Shown here piece after piece: positions 46,293-59,060 of a stretch of DNA of 64,000 bases. A program made the position numbers and the translations under genes. The stretch's first letter is position 1; each line of letters starts with the position of its first letter. The notes under the pieces were generated by a model. It was not told the origin of the DNA. It saw only the letters and a program-made list of their open reading frames with translations, and searched no databases. Source of the DNA: Rhabdophis nuchalis. Its lineage: Eukaryota; Chordata; Lepidosauria; Squamata; Natricidae. The stretch spans positions 143,252,962-143,316,961 of the forward strand of contig CM077644.1 of assembly GCA_039707465.1 (NCBI GenBank), written 5' to 3'.

Positions 46293-46307
46293 ATGACCGT
46301 CACGAAG
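46293..46307 (+). CDS. CORO2A: Probable first coding exon of CORO2A (MTVTK)
   Basis: An ATG opens Met-Thr-Val-Thr-Lys and is followed at once by a donor, acgaag|gtagga, in phase 0. Human coronin 2B, as I recall it, begins with these five residues directly before the Met-Ser-Trp that starts coronin 2A, so the next exon would start with the shared MSW. Type II coronins are WD-repeat actin-binding proteins. In human, CORO2A lies next to TBC1D2 in the same orientation, which matches this position. The exon is only 15 bases, so the call rests on the five residues, the CpG island, the donor and synteny. Confidence 0.65.
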
Positions 46308-49300
46308 GTAGGAAACCGTTGCAAAAAAAGGACGAACTAAGATGATGAACCTGCTCTTGAATTAAACAGCTTGTTTTATTTTTTTGCGAGCTGTAAACAA
46401 GAGCGGGCGATTTCACATCTCTCTTGTAATACTCAGTAGATATAATATTCTTGGTGCGCTATAATGATTGTTAAGTCAGAGAGAGCTTCTGGCTCCTGAA
46501 ACTGAATGGTATTCACGAGGTGGACAAGACTGCATCATTCTGCATCTGAAGGGCGGGGTAAGGAAAACAATCAAGAGAAAAATCCTGTCATTAAATTTAC
46601 ATATATTTGGCAGCTATGGTCCCTGCGGTTAGCACAAAAATATGGGTCTTATTTTGTGGTAGATTCCCCATCCCAGCCTTTTCTAGACTTAAGAGGAACT
46701 GTCTACCAGGAAGTTCTTGGGTAAGAAATGTTTCTCTTCCTGGAAAAGAAAGACATATTTTCTATTATAGTCTAGAAATTAGATCAATCAATTAGATGCA
46801 TTGATCTGTATCTGCATTCTTGCAGCTCTGGCAAGAACTAGAGTTTATTTTTCAACATTGTTGTGCTTGGAGATGAATAGCATTTGTTTCTAGCATCAGG
46901 AAGTAAAGAGGGTCATAGTTTGCAGAGGTTCTTGAATTGGGTGGGGCAGGGAATTAAGTGAAGTTGGGCACTGCTGGCAGAGTCTGTTCATTGCTTTTCA
47001 GACTGGTAGCTATCCTTTGCACCTCTGCCTATGGCAAGGTAAGAATTTCCTCCAGGTAAAACAGCCAGTGAAAAATCATTTCATATTGGAACTAAACTCT
47101 CCTTTTTTTATCACAATTTAACAAAAAAAAAGGACAGTAGCTTTGATGGACATATCTTGAATATTAAAATAGTGGCTTATTTTCAGAACTTTAAAAAAAG
47201 GGAATGCTAGCTGATGATCAGCTTTGGCCAGCTGGTTTAGTGGTTAGATCAACAAAATGAGATTTGATGCTGATATATTTTCTCATTTTAAATATCCTGG
47301 TTAATTTGTATTTTTTTTTTGTTGCAAAATTAGGTACTTTATTATTATGTGGATGGTAGAGAAATTTTCTCCCACCAAGTACCTCTTAGATGTGTCAGAC
47401 CACAATTTGCACAATCCCAAACTAGCAAAGAGATGTGGCTGGGAAGAGAATTTGTTTATTACAGTTATTATAGCCCAGCTTTCAGGATAACAGTTTTCCC
47501 AAAGTGGCTTGCAAACAGTGTAAACAATTGTAAATGAAAATACAGTACTACACCCACTTCTCTTTCTCCTTCTCCCTCTTCCTTTAAAGACATTTTATTG
47601 ATATATTTGAGGGAACCCAGAGGAAGGCTGATCTAAATAATGGGATTTGTTGGAGGTATAGATAAAGCTGTTGACGAATGCAGCAGAATGTGTTTATTAC
47701 TCTGCCTTTGCCCTGGGGTTTTCGTGCAGAAGGAATGTTGATGTGACTTTGTCCCTGGGTCCAAAGAAGCTACACTGAAGTGTGCAAAAGGATTGCTTTA
47801 AAAAAAATTGTAATGAGTCTTTTGCTAAAAGAAAGACTCACATAAATGAATGTTTCTAATTTATAGAGGATAAAAAATATGTTTGTGCTATGAGAACCTT
47901 GTGGGTGTCAGGTAGTTGTTGAAAGAAAGACCTTGCTTAGAGTCTGTGGAGGTGATTATTAACAGTCAGGGGTCACTTAGCAGCATTGGAAAACATGTGA
48001 TTTATCTGAACCTTGAAATGATGACTTGGTCCCTGTTTAGTCCAACATATTAGTTCCAGCACTGAGCACTTCATGAAGCTCATAAGCAGAATATGAAGGT
48101 GACAGCACCCACTGCATTTACTCTTTACCACTTCCTGCAATTAACTGGAACTTCAGTAATGGATCCAAGAAATGTTAATTTCTTTCTTTGTTAAGACATA
48201 CTATGTTCTCACCCCTCTTTTTCTTTAGATGTCTTACTTCCAGAGGCTCATGGCACAATAATAACAACCATTCTCAGAACATGATACAGCAATTCAGTAA
48301 AATATTTGATAAATAAAGCTTAAATGCTTCCATCAAAATATGTTATTTATGAAGTTGAATCTTCATTTCTTGAATTTCTACTGCTCCTTGGTGATCCTTG
48401 GCCAGCTGCTTTTCCAGATCCCCAAACTTTCTTTTTCAAACTCCCTGCTTCTTCAGCTCTTCTTTTGGCTCATCTGTTGTCTGTGGTTGTTTTTTATAGA
48501 TTCTGAGCAACTGTTCTGATGCAGGGCTAGAATAGCAAGGCTTCATCACTGTGATAGAAAAGAGGCTCAGTTATTCATCTCCACTATTATCCTTGTTCTC
48601 TTCATATCCTTTCCTCCAGAAATATTAGCCTTCAATCCCATAAACCATAATCTGTAGGGCTTGGAAGACACATTGCAGAAGGCTTCACTTCAGTTTATCC
48701 AGATATGTCATCATCTGTTCAAATAGTATTTCTGGAAATTGCTCAGGATTGAACTCAGTAAACCTCAAGGGGAAGGGTGTTCCACAGTTTTCTGGAGTAG
48801 CTACAGATAATACAATTTTGCATGGTTACTTGATGTCAACTTAGGCAATTCCAGATGTTTTGTTTTCCCAGCTATGATAGTTGCAGATCTGGACATAACA
48901 GAGAGAAAAGAGACCTTATTATGAGGACTCTTACCAGATTTGTATAATGGTTTCTGTCATGTCAGTGCTAAACTTGCTAATACTTTCAGACTAGCGTAAA
49001 TCAGTAATGTTTGGCTTGCTCAAGATCCACATGGAACTTGTATAATTCCACCTTTCTCCAGAGATCTAGTAAAGAGGGGAAGGGGACTCGTAGAGAGGAA
49101 CCCCTATTATTTTTGACAATTGAACTAAGCTAGCCCTAAGGATTTTCTGAATTCCACTAGAATCAAGAAAGCTCTGTTACCTTTGGAGGTATGGATCAAA
49201 GATTGAGCTATATCTTAACCTTGTACTTGCTAAGTTATCAGTGGCAAGCTGGATATTATTATAGTATAAATTATTATTAAAGTCACAAAAGTAGTGCCGT

Positions 49301-50246
49301 ATAACTGATTAATATCATTAAAATATTTGAATCATATTCTTCATTTCAGAGTCACCAGGCAGTCTTTTAAACATGTTTTAAAACCCTAGTGGGATGTTTA
49401 GTAAAAAAAAAAAAAGCATCAACTAAATCAATTAAAGGCAGCAAGCACATCAAATATTCAGCACGCATCAACCAGCTTAATAAATTAGTTTCAAATGTCT
49501 AGACAAAAATCTGATTTGGACACGGTGCTTAAAAAAATAGAGTGTCAGCATTGATTGGGCGGCTTCTTCAGAGTCTGTGTGCCACAGTAGCAAAGGCACA
49601 ATACTTTTTCATCTTTGGCCACTGGAGTGGGAATTCTGGGTGTTGCAATCCTAAAGTATTTGGAAAGTCCCAGTCTCCTCAAAGGTCTAGTGAAACATCC
49701 TTTGGATAGCAGTGCTGTAAATATCAGTGAATAGGTTTTGTGTGTTGATGTTTCAGCCCCTGGAGTGCAGCGCGGAACTTTCCTATTTATTAATTACCAT
49801 AGAAAGAGCTATTTCTTTAAAAGTTTCCATGTCTTTCTGAAGCTCAAATTATCAAGTGGTTAATTATGAAATCACATTGTGTCATCCTTTGGAAAGTACA
49901 ATCATGTTTATTAGAGAGAAACACTGGGACATAAATAATGTGGTTATATGTTATAGAAAAGAGGATCGCCCTGTGAACTAGCAAGCTTGGAGTTTATCCA
50001 AAAATGCATTTCCAATTGATGGATTCTGAATATTAGGAGCTGCTATGATTTATGAAAATTGGATCCTTCTAGAGAAGAACAGTAGGGACAACTCCCTGTT
50101 TCAGCAGCAGTTATTGAGTTCTGACATATTTCTGTTTTCTTGATTGTGGTTTGGACTTTGGTCTTGCTTCTTGGACTTTTTATTTTTTTTGGAAATAATA
50201 TATATATACTGAATAGTGGCCAGTGTGACATTGTATTGGATTTCAG

Positions 50247-50486
50247 CAGGGGTGTCAAACTCAAGGCCTGTGCCCCTCCCCTCCCGGACCTCCATTTTCA
50301 GTGACAGAGGCTGCAGGAGGCTGTTGCTCCTGAAAACGGAGCTCGGGAGCCCATTTTCGCTGGCAGACCGCTCAGGCCACAGGCATCCCCGACAGGAGTG
50401 ATGTCAAGCTGGCCACACACCCCGGCCCCTCCAGGTCAAACACAACTCTGATGCACCCCTCAATGAAATTGAATTTGATACCCCTG
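50247..50486. mobile_element. hAT-like nonautonomous element
   Basis: Ends are caggggtgtcaaactcaag and aatttgatacccctg. The flanks gatttcag and gattacaa agree at 6 of 8. The interior is GC-rich with 'cattttcgctggcagacc'. Elements with CAGGGGTGTCAAA ends are known in amniote genomes. Confidence 0.75.
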
Positions 50487-52639
50487 GATTACAACATTAC
50501 CGGGATATAACATTATTGCAGTATTCACAGGGTGGCCTTGGTTATGAAGTGACTTATTATTAAGGAACTATCTGGTGCACAATATATAGAATTGTAGCCA
50601 TTGACAGTTTTGCAAAATGAACTATTGGTTTTAAAGGTTGGGAATTCATTTTTGGCAATTCCTGCTTCCCTGCTAATATGTGGAAATAGCATCGGTTGTG
50701 GTAGGGAGGGTTGCAGTAGTTGTGGGACAGCTAAAAAAGGAGGAACCTGCATTCTACACTGTGGTAAGTTATGTGTTAGGGTTCCAGGTAACACCCCTAA
50801 TGAAAGAGGAGGCTTGAGTTTCCTCAAAGTTCCATTTTATTAGAGATGTCATATTGGCATATCTGGGAAAACCCGAATCTGAAAGCTTCCAGATTTCCCC
50901 CACCCAATTGAAAGTTCAAGTCCCTGCCTAGCACCCACATGTCAGTCACATGGCGCAATCAGACCCAGTCCCAACTGCAGATATCTCCCAGTCACACCAC
51001 TCCAGGTGCAGGGGAAGATGTCCTTGACTCTCTGAGAAAGGAATGTTATTTAGACTATATATCTCCCATACTCCATATAATTTCCCAAAGCATTGAGTGT
51101 GGCAGGCCTGAAGGCCCAATGCAAAAGATGGCTTCTAAGCCTGACACTATGATTTACAGTACTTAACTAGGATTTGTTGCATATTTTCTATTGACTGGCT
51201 TCCTAGACTCAAAGTGAACAAGCAAATCATGCCAAAGATCAGCATGTTGTATTAATCCAGGTCAGGTTTCAGGTGCTGGTTAAATGTCATGTTAGAGAAT
51301 GGGAAACCTCTGACTTGCTGTTCCAGATCTTATTAAATCAAAGGTCTCAGCAGATGCAGCCACAGATATAGGCTGGTTCAAAGATCAAAAATGTTGGAAA
51401 TTGCAGTTCAATACATGGAAGATAACATATTCACTGTAAAGTCATTGTTAAAGATAAAGAAAGACCACAACCTACATCCTTCCAACATTCCGTTCACTGT
51501 TTTGTAGGGATTACTACCTATACGCACCTATTTTGTAGGTGTGAGTTGGCGGTTGATCATGTTGGAGTGGATATTGTGCTTGTAGCTGTGGATCTTGTTA
51601 CATGATTTCATGTTTCATTATTTATATCCCTGTCTATTAATCTGTACCAGCTCCAAGCATAGCTGGCTGTGTGGTAAACAAAGGAAAAATGCCGATTCCC
51701 TGATTGTTGCTGTGATTGAAAAATCACTGCTGACGTTGCCGTTTTACAATGTTGTGGGTTGGGCCTGTTGAGGAAATCTTAGGTTCTTGGTCAGCAATGA
51801 CATGTTTGTCTCTGTTGGGAAGATAGAAGAAGACCAAGGTGCAAGATCAAGAAAACTGTGGAAATAGGCAAGTTCCTAGAATAGCTGTTTTCCTTTTTCT
51901 GAAAAAGTACATTCTAAATGGATTGAACTATGTGACTGAGTAATGAATGACTCGCTGTATATTATCTTCTTTTCGGATTGATTTAATTATCAAAATGAAG
52001 ACAGAGACTTTGGCAATGATTGCCCTCTTATTAAAAAAAAAAAAAGCAGTCCACTCCCTCACAGCCCCATCTAATTTAATTATGGTCCTTCTGGAAAATG
52101 TATTACTTCAACTGCAAGAAAATAAAGTAAAGCGTGAATTAAAACTCTTCTGTTTAGCTACAATTTCCACTCCCCTTCTCTTCAAAGATGATCACATATT
52201 GTTAGACTGAGAACAAAAAACCAAAAACCAAAGATTATTCCACCTTTGAGTCACCAGTAGCTCTGTAGCAAGAAAACTTTCTTCACTCTCACCCCATTAA
52301 AAAAAAAAAAAAAAAAATTGTCTGTGCCCTCTTCCCCAGCCTCTTCCTTTATTTCACATTCCATGAATTTGTCTAGTCATGTCATATGCACAAGAAAATG
52401 ATAAAATAAAATAACAAAATAATAGAACAAACAAAATAAAATCCAAAGTGGTTGTTGTAAGGGGTGTTGAAAAAAATGTCAGATATGATGAAGCAACAGT
52501 TTATGGGCATTGAGAAACAGTCATATTGCAAACAATATAGAGCCACATTTCTTTAGGGGGAAAAAGTTTCAGATGCACTGTGATGAGCTAGAAGTAAATT
52601 AATGTACTTGATAAAATAAAACTTTGATGAAAGAAAAAC

Positions 52640-53355
52640 AAAATGCACAGGTACAGTATATGTGGTACCTTGCTCAATAGTAGCAACTGTGAGAGGGATC
52701 TTGGAGTCCTAGTGGACAACCATTTAAATATGAGCCAGCCGTGTGCAGCAGCTGCCAAAAAAGCCAACACAGTTCTAGGCTGCATAAACAGAAGGATAGA
52801 ATCAAGATCACGGGAAGTATTAATAGCACTTTATAATGCCTTGGTAAGGCCACACTTCTAATACTGCATTCAGTTTTTGTCGCCATGATGTAGAAAAGAT
52901 GTGGAGACTCTAGAAAGAGTGCAGAGAAGAGCAACAAAGATGATTAGGGGGCTGGAGACTAAATCATATGAAGAACGGTTGCAGGAACTGGGTATGTCTA
53001 ATTTAATGAAAAGAAGGACTAGGGGAGACATGATAGCAGTGTTCCACTATCTCAGGGGTTGCCACAAAGAAGAGGGAGTCAAGCTATTCTCCAAAGCACC
53101 TGAGGCAGAACAAGAAGCAATGGGTGGAAACTAATCAAGGAGAGAAGCAACTTAGAACTGAGGAGAAATTTCCTGACAGTTAGAACAATGAGTCAGTGGA
53201 ACAGCTTGTCTCCAGAAGTTGTAAATGCCCCAACACTGCATGTCTTTAATAAGTTGTTGGATAGCCATTTGTCTGAACCAGTATAGGGTTTCCTGCCTAG
53301 GCAGGGGGTTGGACTATTAGACCTCCCTTCCAACCCTGCTATTGTATTGCATTGT
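52640..53355 (+). mobile_element. CR1 LINE, 3' part with ORF2 C-terminus
   Basis: The translation gives LGVLVDNHLNMSQPCAAAAK, KANTVLGCINRRIESRSREV, LIALYNALVRPHF, then after stops ETLERVQRRATKMIRGLETK and RTRGDMIAVFHYLRGCHKEE. This is the end of CR1 reverse transcriptase. In-frame stops show it is dead. The 3' end has the usual 'ggcagggggttggac' and a short TATTG repeat. Confidence 0.93.
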
Positions 53356-53596
53356 AAATCACCTGGCAAGTATGGGATTATAGAGGTCCGAAGCTGCTTT
53401 CAAAATGTTGTGGAGTTCTCATTTGGAAGTACCTTATATTGGGACCATTGCGATAACATAAGATAGAAGTTTTTTTGAATGATAAAATAAATAGAAAATG
53501 TTGCTGACATATGTATATGCCAGTCTTAGTAACCCCCCCCCCCCAAAAAAAAACCCTATTCATAATTAAAATGGAGCAGCTTTAATTAATTTTTGG

Positions 53597-53982
53597 GTGG
53601 CTTCTAACTTACAACCATTCACTTAGTGATTGTTCGAAGGTACAGTGGCACTGAAAAAAAATGACATGACTGTTTTTCACACTTACAATCATTGCAGCAT
53701 CTCCATGGTCACATGATCAAAATTCGTGGCAACTGGTCCATATTTATGTCAATTGCTGTGCCCAAGGGTCACGTGATTATTTTTTGTGACCTTCTGATAA
53801 GCAAAGTTAATGGAAAAGCCAGGTTTCCTTAACAACCATATTACTAACTTAAAACTGCAGTGATTCACTTAAGAACTGTGGCAAGAAAGGTCATAAAATG
53901 GGTCAATATTCACTTAAAAACTGTCTCGCTTAGCCACATAAATTTTGGGCTCAGTTGTGGTTCTAAGCTGAGGACTACCTAT
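53597..53982 (+). mobile_element. Mariner-like nonautonomous element, copy 2
   Basis: Ends 'cttctaacttacaaccattc' and 'ggttctaagctgaggactac' are inverted relatives. The body has 'ggtcacatgatcaaaattcg' and 'gcagtgattcacttaagaac', in common with 9980-10308 (opposite strand) and 60727-61127. Confidence 0.75.
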
Positions 53983-54149
53983 ATTTCCATATGAAGCCAA
54001 GTTTATTTAAAAACAATTATGTTGAATGGCAGGGTGGCCCATTGTTACTGGTTTTTCTTTGCTAGTCCCCCGGAATCGTCCAGCTTATCTGTGTTTCCTC
54101 CACCCTCTATTCAGGACACAGAAACAATGAAAAAGCTCAGATTCCTCTA

Positions 54150-54335
54150 TGATTTTTTACTTTCTTTGTACCTTCAAGTCAGTGTTGACGCCTGGCAACT
54201 ACCTGCCTCTCAGTTTTCTTGGCAAGATTTTTCAGAAGTGGTTTATCCTTGCTGCTTCCTAGGGCTGAGAGAGAGTGACTGGCCCACAATTTTCAGCCTG
54301 GTATCTTAACTACTGTGCTAAGCTGACTTTTCTTT
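54150..54335 (-). mobile_element. tRNA-derived SINE
   Basis: It contains 'cttcctagggctgagagagagtgactggccc' and the reversed head 'tatcttaactactgtgctaagctgac'. It belongs to the same family as 12775-12957. Confidence 0.75.
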
Positions 54336-54690
54336 TATGTACCTTTACCAAGCTGAAGCTGATTGCAACAAGGATGCAAAGCATTTCTATGCTTCCTCTG
54401 GGCTTCCCTACCATGGGAAGTAACAGAAATAATCAGAACACTCTGACGCCTTCATATCTGACTGAAGAAATCAGGTCTCAATCTCTTCCCTGCATTATGA
54501 ATCATAGGTTGACTGATTGATTGATTTGCCAACGCAAATAAAATGCAGGCCTGCAAGGAAGAGCTGAATATGCAATGGCTTATTATTCAGAAGAGACTGA
54601 ATCTCAAATTGTTGCAGTTTTAAAAATAGATAAAATCCATAGGAAAATCCATGGAAGAAAGAAAACTCCTCCATCACCAAAGCAATAAAT

Positions 54691-54871
54691 CAGCAATGGC
54701 GAACCTTTTTAGGCTCGCGTGCCATAAGGGGGGGGGGAGTGCAGGGTGGTGGTGGTCATGCGCTGGGGTGCCGCACCTATAGCAATGTGTGCCCCCCAAG
54801 TGCGCATGCGTGCATGACAGGTGGCTCTGCATGCCACCTGTGGCACGCGTGCCATAGGTTCGCCATCACTG
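54691..54871. mobile_element. hAT-like nonautonomous element
   Basis: Ends cagcaatggcgaacctttt and ataggttcgccatcactg are inverted copies with few mismatches. The flanks caataaat and caatagat agree at 7 of 8. The interior is GC-rich with CpG. Confidence 0.85.
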
Positions 54872-54954
54872 CAATAGATGTTACTCATAGTTCCTGAGCA
54901 TCTTCCCACTCATTAGACCAGGCATGTAGAAGTTGTGGCTTTCAGGATCAGTGA

Positions 54955-55125
54955 TTTTCATAATCTCATTAATCTCATTAACAGAGTTGGAAGGGACCTT
55001 GCAGGTCATCTAGTCCAACCCCCTGCCCAAGAAGGGGACCCTACATCTGCCTCTACCTAGGATCGAACTCACAACCTCCTGCATGTGAGGCAAGAGCTCC
55101 ACCTCTAGGCCACAGCAGCAGATTT
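54955..55125 (-). mobile_element. Composite SINE: tRNA head joined to CR1 tail
   Basis: On the minus strand a tRNA-like head comes first: A box tggcctagagg fits TRGYNNARNNG exactly, and the B box region is ggttgtgagttcgatcc. A linker 'taggtagaggcagatgtagg' follows, then the CR1 3' end 'gggggttggactagatgacc' 'tgcaaggtcccttccaactc'. A CR1 tail would let CR1 machinery mobilise it. Turtle Pol III SINEs have a comparable plan. Confidence 0.75.
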
Positions 55126-55559
55126 TCAAAGGGATCTTCAGACCATAGGTGATCCATGGATGTCTAGCATGTGCCCGTTTCCCTTTCACTGCTGATTAGT
55201 TGACTACAACCCATTCACTGCCTCAGACTCTGATTTTCAACATTCACCCCCAGTCAGTTAGTCAGACCAGAGCCCAATTGCCACCTCAATCCCAACTTCT
55301 CCCTGTTCAACACGAATCAGCTCTTCAAGAATGATCAGTGGCTGAAAACTGCTTCATGAACAGAGGAAACATGTGTAAACAGCAATGTATTTAAATTCAG
55401 AAAATGGCAGAAGTCAACAGCTCTTGAATCTCGTCGACTGTGAGTCCACAGGTATTCTCTTACGTAGAACAATGATCTCAGACAAGCAGCCTCAAAAGAG
55501 ACACATAACTATGAAAGATGATGATGAATAATGATTCATTATTTTAGATTAGATTAAAA

Positions 55560-55770
55560 GCCTTGGTGGTGCAGGTTAAAAAATGCAGTATTGCAGGCAA
55601 GCTCTGCCCACAACCTGGCGTTTGATCCTGACGGGGCTTAAAGTTGACCCATCCTTCCGAGGTCAGTAAAATGAGGACGCAGATTGTTGGCGGCAATATG
55701 CAAATAATGCTTACCTCCCAGAGAGCGCTGTAAATTGCTATGGGGTGGTATATAAGCCTAGATGTTATTG
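55560..55770 (+). mobile_element. tRNA-derived SINE, squamate type
   Basis: The head 'ccttggtggtgcaggtt' and B-box-like 'ggcgtttgatcctgac' are followed by 'cttccgaggtcagtaaaatg' 'aggacgcagattg' and a tail 'ggtatataagcctagatgtt' 'attgctattgct'. This arrangement is abundant in snakes. Confidence 0.85.
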
Positions 55771-57242
55771 CTATTGCTAAAATTGGGATTTTATTAAATG
55801 GGAATCATCTTCCCCTTCGTTCTTCAAAGATTTCTACTAGGGGATTTCTTTACCAGCATATTTGTCCTAATAATTTTTAGGATGGCAGGGATACATAAAA
55901 TAATTTTGACGATATATAAATTCTTAATTGGGATTATGGCTGGTATAGCACTTCATTTTAAAAGATCCTCTTAAAATAGAGGGAATGGAAAGACTTTCCC
56001 AAATGCAACTGGACCTATTATGATCTTCACTGGAAAAAAATGTGAAGACAAAAACACAGGCAGTGCTCAGGGGTGGGTGTTTGATATACTGTATTTGGTC
56101 TTCACATTGTTCAAACTTTTCTTGGTCCATAATGGCATAACGTTTGAGAAACACAGTTTTAGCTCTATCGGAAAAATACCCAGCAGTTGTAGGCAGCAGG
56201 AGAAACAATGCTGGAAATTGTAGTATAATAAACTCTTGAAGATCACACATACCCTAGCTTATATCTATCTATTGATCCCAGTTTCTTACCCAAAATTCCT
56301 TGAGGCAATTTTGTCTGCAGATGGAAAAAGCCGATAACTCAATAATGCTCTTTGTTGACAAAGACCATTGTGCTGTCTCTGCCCCCCCCGTCACTCCTCC
56401 CCCCCCGCAAGCAATATTCATCCATTTTCAGGAATTTCTTCTCCGCTGAGAATTACCAGAGTTGTGGGTGAGGTGCATTTTACTTTATGCACTTAGCAAG
56501 AAAACTTATGTCAGCAATTCCGCTATTTTGTTGATAATTTGTTATTCCTTTTCTGACTCTCCGCGTTATTTGGATGCGTTCTCTAATGTTTATTTCTATT
56601 AATCCCGCCTTTCTTTGCTTGGTGGGATTATCACTAGGGAATTTAGAAGTCATCCAACAATTGCATTCACATTACAGCAAAGAGGCTTTGTTATCGTCTG
56701 GTGATAGCTGATGATGCTAGAAGTGGCTATAATCACTATGGGGAAAATGGCTTTTAGTCAGTGGGTTTATCATACATCCACCAGCTGTGGCCCAAAGATG
56801 CAGTGCTAACCATTTTTAAAGGACATGACCTTTGTTTCATACCCAGCTTACAGCAGAAAGCTTTAACTATTTCAGTTTTGAAGTAATGTTCGCCCTCTTT
56901 TCCCAAGACAAGTCTTTTTGTGAAAATGACCTACAAGGCATGATCAAAAATGCGGGTGATGGCATGGTTAGCATCTGGGATCTGCCCAGCTCCTGTTGCA
57001 TTTTAAGATGCTGTGTTGGCATGCCTCCTCTCCTTCATGTCGGTTCAGCAATTTTCTCCCAGAAGAGCTATAATGATGTGGTGTCCAGTTGCATGGATCA
57101 TCTCTCTCCCCCTTTCCCTTCCCTCTCCCTCCCTCTCGTGTGTGCGTGTGTGCATGTGTGTTGGGTGAGTTGCTGCCGGCGTTACTGCCAGTTCGATGCA
57201 TGTGTGCATGCAGTTTGCCTGTAAAATGTTCTGCACATGCAC

Positions 57243-57294
<52 letters not shown>

Positions 57295-57298
57295 TTTT

Positions 57299-57342
<44 letters not shown>
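57243..57342. repeat. CTTT microsatellite
   Basis: About 100 bases of CTTT units with one interruption, then ATCT. The predicted Phe-Leu-Ser-rich proteins here are artefacts of the repeat. Confidence 0.97.
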
Positions 57343-58099
57343 ATCTATCTGTCTCTTTGTGTGTCCATATGTGTTTTGACAACTTGGTGTATAAAGAGCT
57401 GGCTCCAGCTCTTGTCAGCCAACCTGAAAAACAAGAGACAAGCACTGAAGCTATTTCCATTTCAGTATCCCCAGGGCCTGTTAGGTTTTTTTTTCTCTCC
57501 CCAACATGGGTTTAGTGCTTTTCCAGAAGAACGGTAAACCTGTGTTTAAAAATAGCCCTTAAAAAACAGCTGAATGACGCAGAGAGCACAGTTGCATGGT
57601 GAAGTGGGAAGATCTCTCACTGGACTGAACAATCCCTTCTCGTTGCCTGATGAAACAGCCATCTCCACCTGAGGATCCGAGGCACCTTTACCAGGCAGTG
57701 GTGGTTGGGGGGTGGGATATCTTAATGAAATAGAGAGCCCCTCTTGATAGGTAGTGTCTACCATCCCATGGATCAGTTGCAAGTCCAATAATTGATCTAC
57801 TTTTCTGGGCAGCCCTCTACTCCACATAGATCAGCTCCCTGAATAATGTGCCAGGCTTTGACAGATAGCTAAAATTGAGGGTCTAGCCATCTGTCAACTG
57901 TCTGTCCCAGGTTAACCATATTTAGGGTAACTGATTGATAAACGTTTTCCTGCCAGTTAGTAGTATTTGGGGAGAGGAGAAATGAAGCTTGGAGAGTCCA
58001 TCAGTCACCTAATACCAAGCTCCTATGGTACAATATTTATTTCACTAGGATGAAGGCCTGGCCATAGGATAGAATAGTATTCATTGCTCGGAAATGATG

Positions 58100-59060
58100 C
58101 CTTTCATTGAGACCTGAATCTAGGAAATGCAACTTTTTTGGTCTCGCTTGACTTTTCCGCAGCATTTGGTCCCATTGACATTAATATCGTTCTGAATTGC
58201 TTGTAAGATTCAGGGTTATGGTGTTTCTTCTCCTTCCTAAAGGAGCAGAGGGATCCTCCCAATGTGCCCTCTATTGTGGGGTCCTCTTCCCCCTTCTTAT
58301 TAATATTTAAATAAGTCCTGTCAGTTTCAGGGGAGTGTGCTGATAATTCCAGTTTTACTTTTGTCGGCCAGGCCAGGCCAGAGTCTCTATGGTGAGTCTG
58401 GGCCCAAGTGCTTGGAGATTGTGGGAATCTGGATGAGAAGAAACAAGCTGGAATTAAACCCTAATAAGATCAAGACAGCATTTATCCAGGCTCTGTGTCT
58501 GCTCTGCTTTTATCTTTGGATGAAGAAACAGCTCTTAACTTGAATGTTCTCCTGCACCCATGACTTCTGTTACATTTGCAGGTGAAGGATAAGTTTGAGG
58601 GCAGCTATGTTTGAGTGTGAACAACTTTGGATGGTGTGCCACTTAATGCGTTACCTGGAGTGGCAGGCTCTGACAACAGTACTCTTGCTCTCATTAGTAT
58701 CAGATCAGATTACTGTAACATGCATTGAATACTACAGATACCTCAGTGGTACAGGAGGCAGTTCCTGCTATGGTATAGGTGAGAACCATCACGGCCATGT
58801 AGCACCAAATAATCAGGCATTACACTGAATTCAAGTAACTTTTTAGATAGCACTCAAAATGTTACTCTTGACTTTTAGAGCCTTACGAAGCTTGGCTTAC
58901 AGGTAGGTATCTGCAAGACAATCTTTTCAGTCCTGTGTAATACGTTCATCTTGGTCGAGGATACTGAGTGGTACTCAAGTATGAACAGGGCAGTCTTTGT
59001 TTTGTAGAATAATCTTTAGCCTCTGGCCCAGTGAGCATCTTTTCACAAAACTGCCAAAAC
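58100..59060 (+). mobile_element. Decayed copy of the L2/CR1-type LINE ORF
   Basis: Fragments in different frames match the ORF at 1-1875: SLDFSAAFGPIDINIVLN against LLDLLAAFDTIDHGILLH, CLEIVGIWMRRNKLELNPNK against CLEAVRIWMGGNKLKLNPAK, and a C-terminal piece near 58660-58730. Many stops and indels show it is old. Confidence 0.75.

Noticed and set aside
47220..47260. tRNA-like phrase 'gctggtttagtggttagatc'
   Set aside because: Too short, with no B box or cloverleaf; probably a SINE head remnant.
54700..54870. Small CpG-rich patch, possible promoter
   Set aside because: It coincides with a hAT-like element bounded by target duplications.
57089..57379. Phe-Leu-Ser-rich open frames
   Set aside because: They are three frames of one CTTT microsatellite.
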